Origin: an uncultured Clostridia bacterium
GTDB lineage: Bacteria > Bacillota > Clostridia > TANB77 > CAG-508
Assembly (NCBI GenBank): GCA_944393345.1
Contig: CALXZW010000067.1
Location: forward strand, 1-6,928
Reading direction: 5' to 3'
DNA: 6,928 bases
Shown here: one piece after another, positions 6,634-6,928 of the stretch
Numbering within the stretch: position 1 is the stretch's first letter
Layout: each line of letters starts with the position of its first letter
Notes under the pieces: model-generated
Told to the model about the DNA's origin: nothing
Seen by the model: the letters and a program-made list of their open reading frames with translations, nothing else
The model's database searches: none
Made by a program: the position numbers and the translations under genes

Positions 6634-6662
6634 TTGTAAATTTTTATTTTTTATGTTAGAAT
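6634..6662 (+). promoter_or_regulatory. Sigma-A-type promoter of the glycosyltransferase gene
   Basis: TTGTAA (6634-6639, 4 of 6 matches) is followed after exactly 17 bases by TAGAAT (6657-6662, 5 of 6 matches), with the extended -10 dinucleotide TG at 6654-6655. A start near 6669 leaves a leader of about 24 bases with the ribosome site AAGGAG (6676-6681). Its -35 lies only seven bases from the candidate -35 of the sleB promoter on the other strand. Confidence 0.65.
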
Positions 6663-6692
6663 ATATAAAAAAAATAAGGAGTTATTTTAAAT

Positions 6693-6928
6693 ATGAAAAT
6701 TTTAATCTTTTATGCTTCATATGGAGGCGGACATTTAAATGCCGCTAAATCTATAAATGAATATATATTATCTAATTTTGCTAATAACAATGTAGAAATG
6801 ATAGATTGTATGAAATATGTAAATAAAACAATAGAAAAAGTTACTACTACAGCATATCGTGAAATGGCAAAAAAAATGCCATGGGCTTGGGGAAAAATTT
6901 ATTCTGATTCTCAAAAAGGTCCTTTAGC
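6693..6928 (+). CDS. Glycolipid glycosyltransferase, MGDG synthase/UgtP family (5' end only)
   Basis: The first 78 codons of a gene that runs off the window. The product begins MKILIFYASYGGGHLNAAKS; the YASYGGGH loop followed by AAKSI is typical of the N-terminal domain of MGDG-synthase-type enzymes (PF06925), which bind diacylglycerol and transfer sugar from a UDP-sugar at the inner membrane face. The later stretch VNKTIEKVTTTAYREMAKK and WAWGKIYSDSQKG fits the same domain. MurG shares the overall fold but has a different start motif. Likely roles are making mono- or diglucosyl-diacylglycerol as membrane lipid or lipoteichoic acid anchor; acceptor and sugar cannot be told from this fragment. 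The ATG follows AAGGAG at a rather long distance of 11 bases. It has its own promoter and is divergent from sleB. Confidence 0.85.
   Translation, partial: MKILIFYASYGGGHLNAAKSINEYILSNFANNNVEMIDCMKYVNKTIEKVTTTAYREMAKKMPWAWGKIYSDSQKGPL

Overview
The window reads as chromosome from a low-G+C, spore-forming member of the Clostridia (Bacillota). It is strongly AT-rich, with A/T-ending codons, good Shine-Dalgarno sites and intrinsic terminators. It carries three genes tied to endospores: an SspF-like small acid-soluble spore protein and the sleB-ypeB cortex-lysis pair. I cannot name the genus. I see no mobile element, CRISPR array, rRNA or tRNA.

Layout. Positions 1-60 hold the terminator of the first operon. 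Positions 61-2509 (minus) are murF followed by ddl, coupled by a Shine-Dalgarno that overlaps the murF stop codon and read from a sigma-A-type promoter just upstream of murF. Positions 2635-2670 are a perfect hairpin terminator. Positions 2675-2854 (minus) are a 59-codon SspF-like gene. Positions 2855-3030 are a divergent spacer with an extended -10 promoter facing right. Positions 3031-4644 (plus) encode a membrane-anchored protein with a YoaR/PG_binding_4-like region and a VanW domain. It converges on ypeB with a shared hairpin at 4649-4687. Positions 4696-6563 (minus) are the sleB-ypeB operon. Positions 6564-6692 are a second divergent spacer with back-to-back promoters. Positions 6693-6928 (plus) are the 5' end of a glycosyltransferase of the MGDG-synthase/UgtP type, cut by the window edge.

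How the genes fit together. All the products concern the cell envelope or the spore. Ddl makes D-Ala-D-Ala and MurF attaches it to UDP-MurNAc-tripeptide, completing the peptidoglycan precursor. The VanW protein has an unknown role and probably sits at the outer membrane face on or near peptidoglycan. SleB cuts the spore cortex peptidoglycan at germination, and YpeB is its partner. The SspF-like protein would coat spore DNA. The last gene probably makes glycolipids. Strand changes and terminators divide these into at least five transcription units, so shared theme does not mean shared regulation.

I found no convincing undescribed system. The points most worth a second look are the compact SleB without its usual peptidoglycan-binding domain and with a TTG start, the sigma-G-like and sigma-A-like promoters packed back to back at 6598-6662, the VanW protein beside ddl-murF, and an altered signature residue in MurF.
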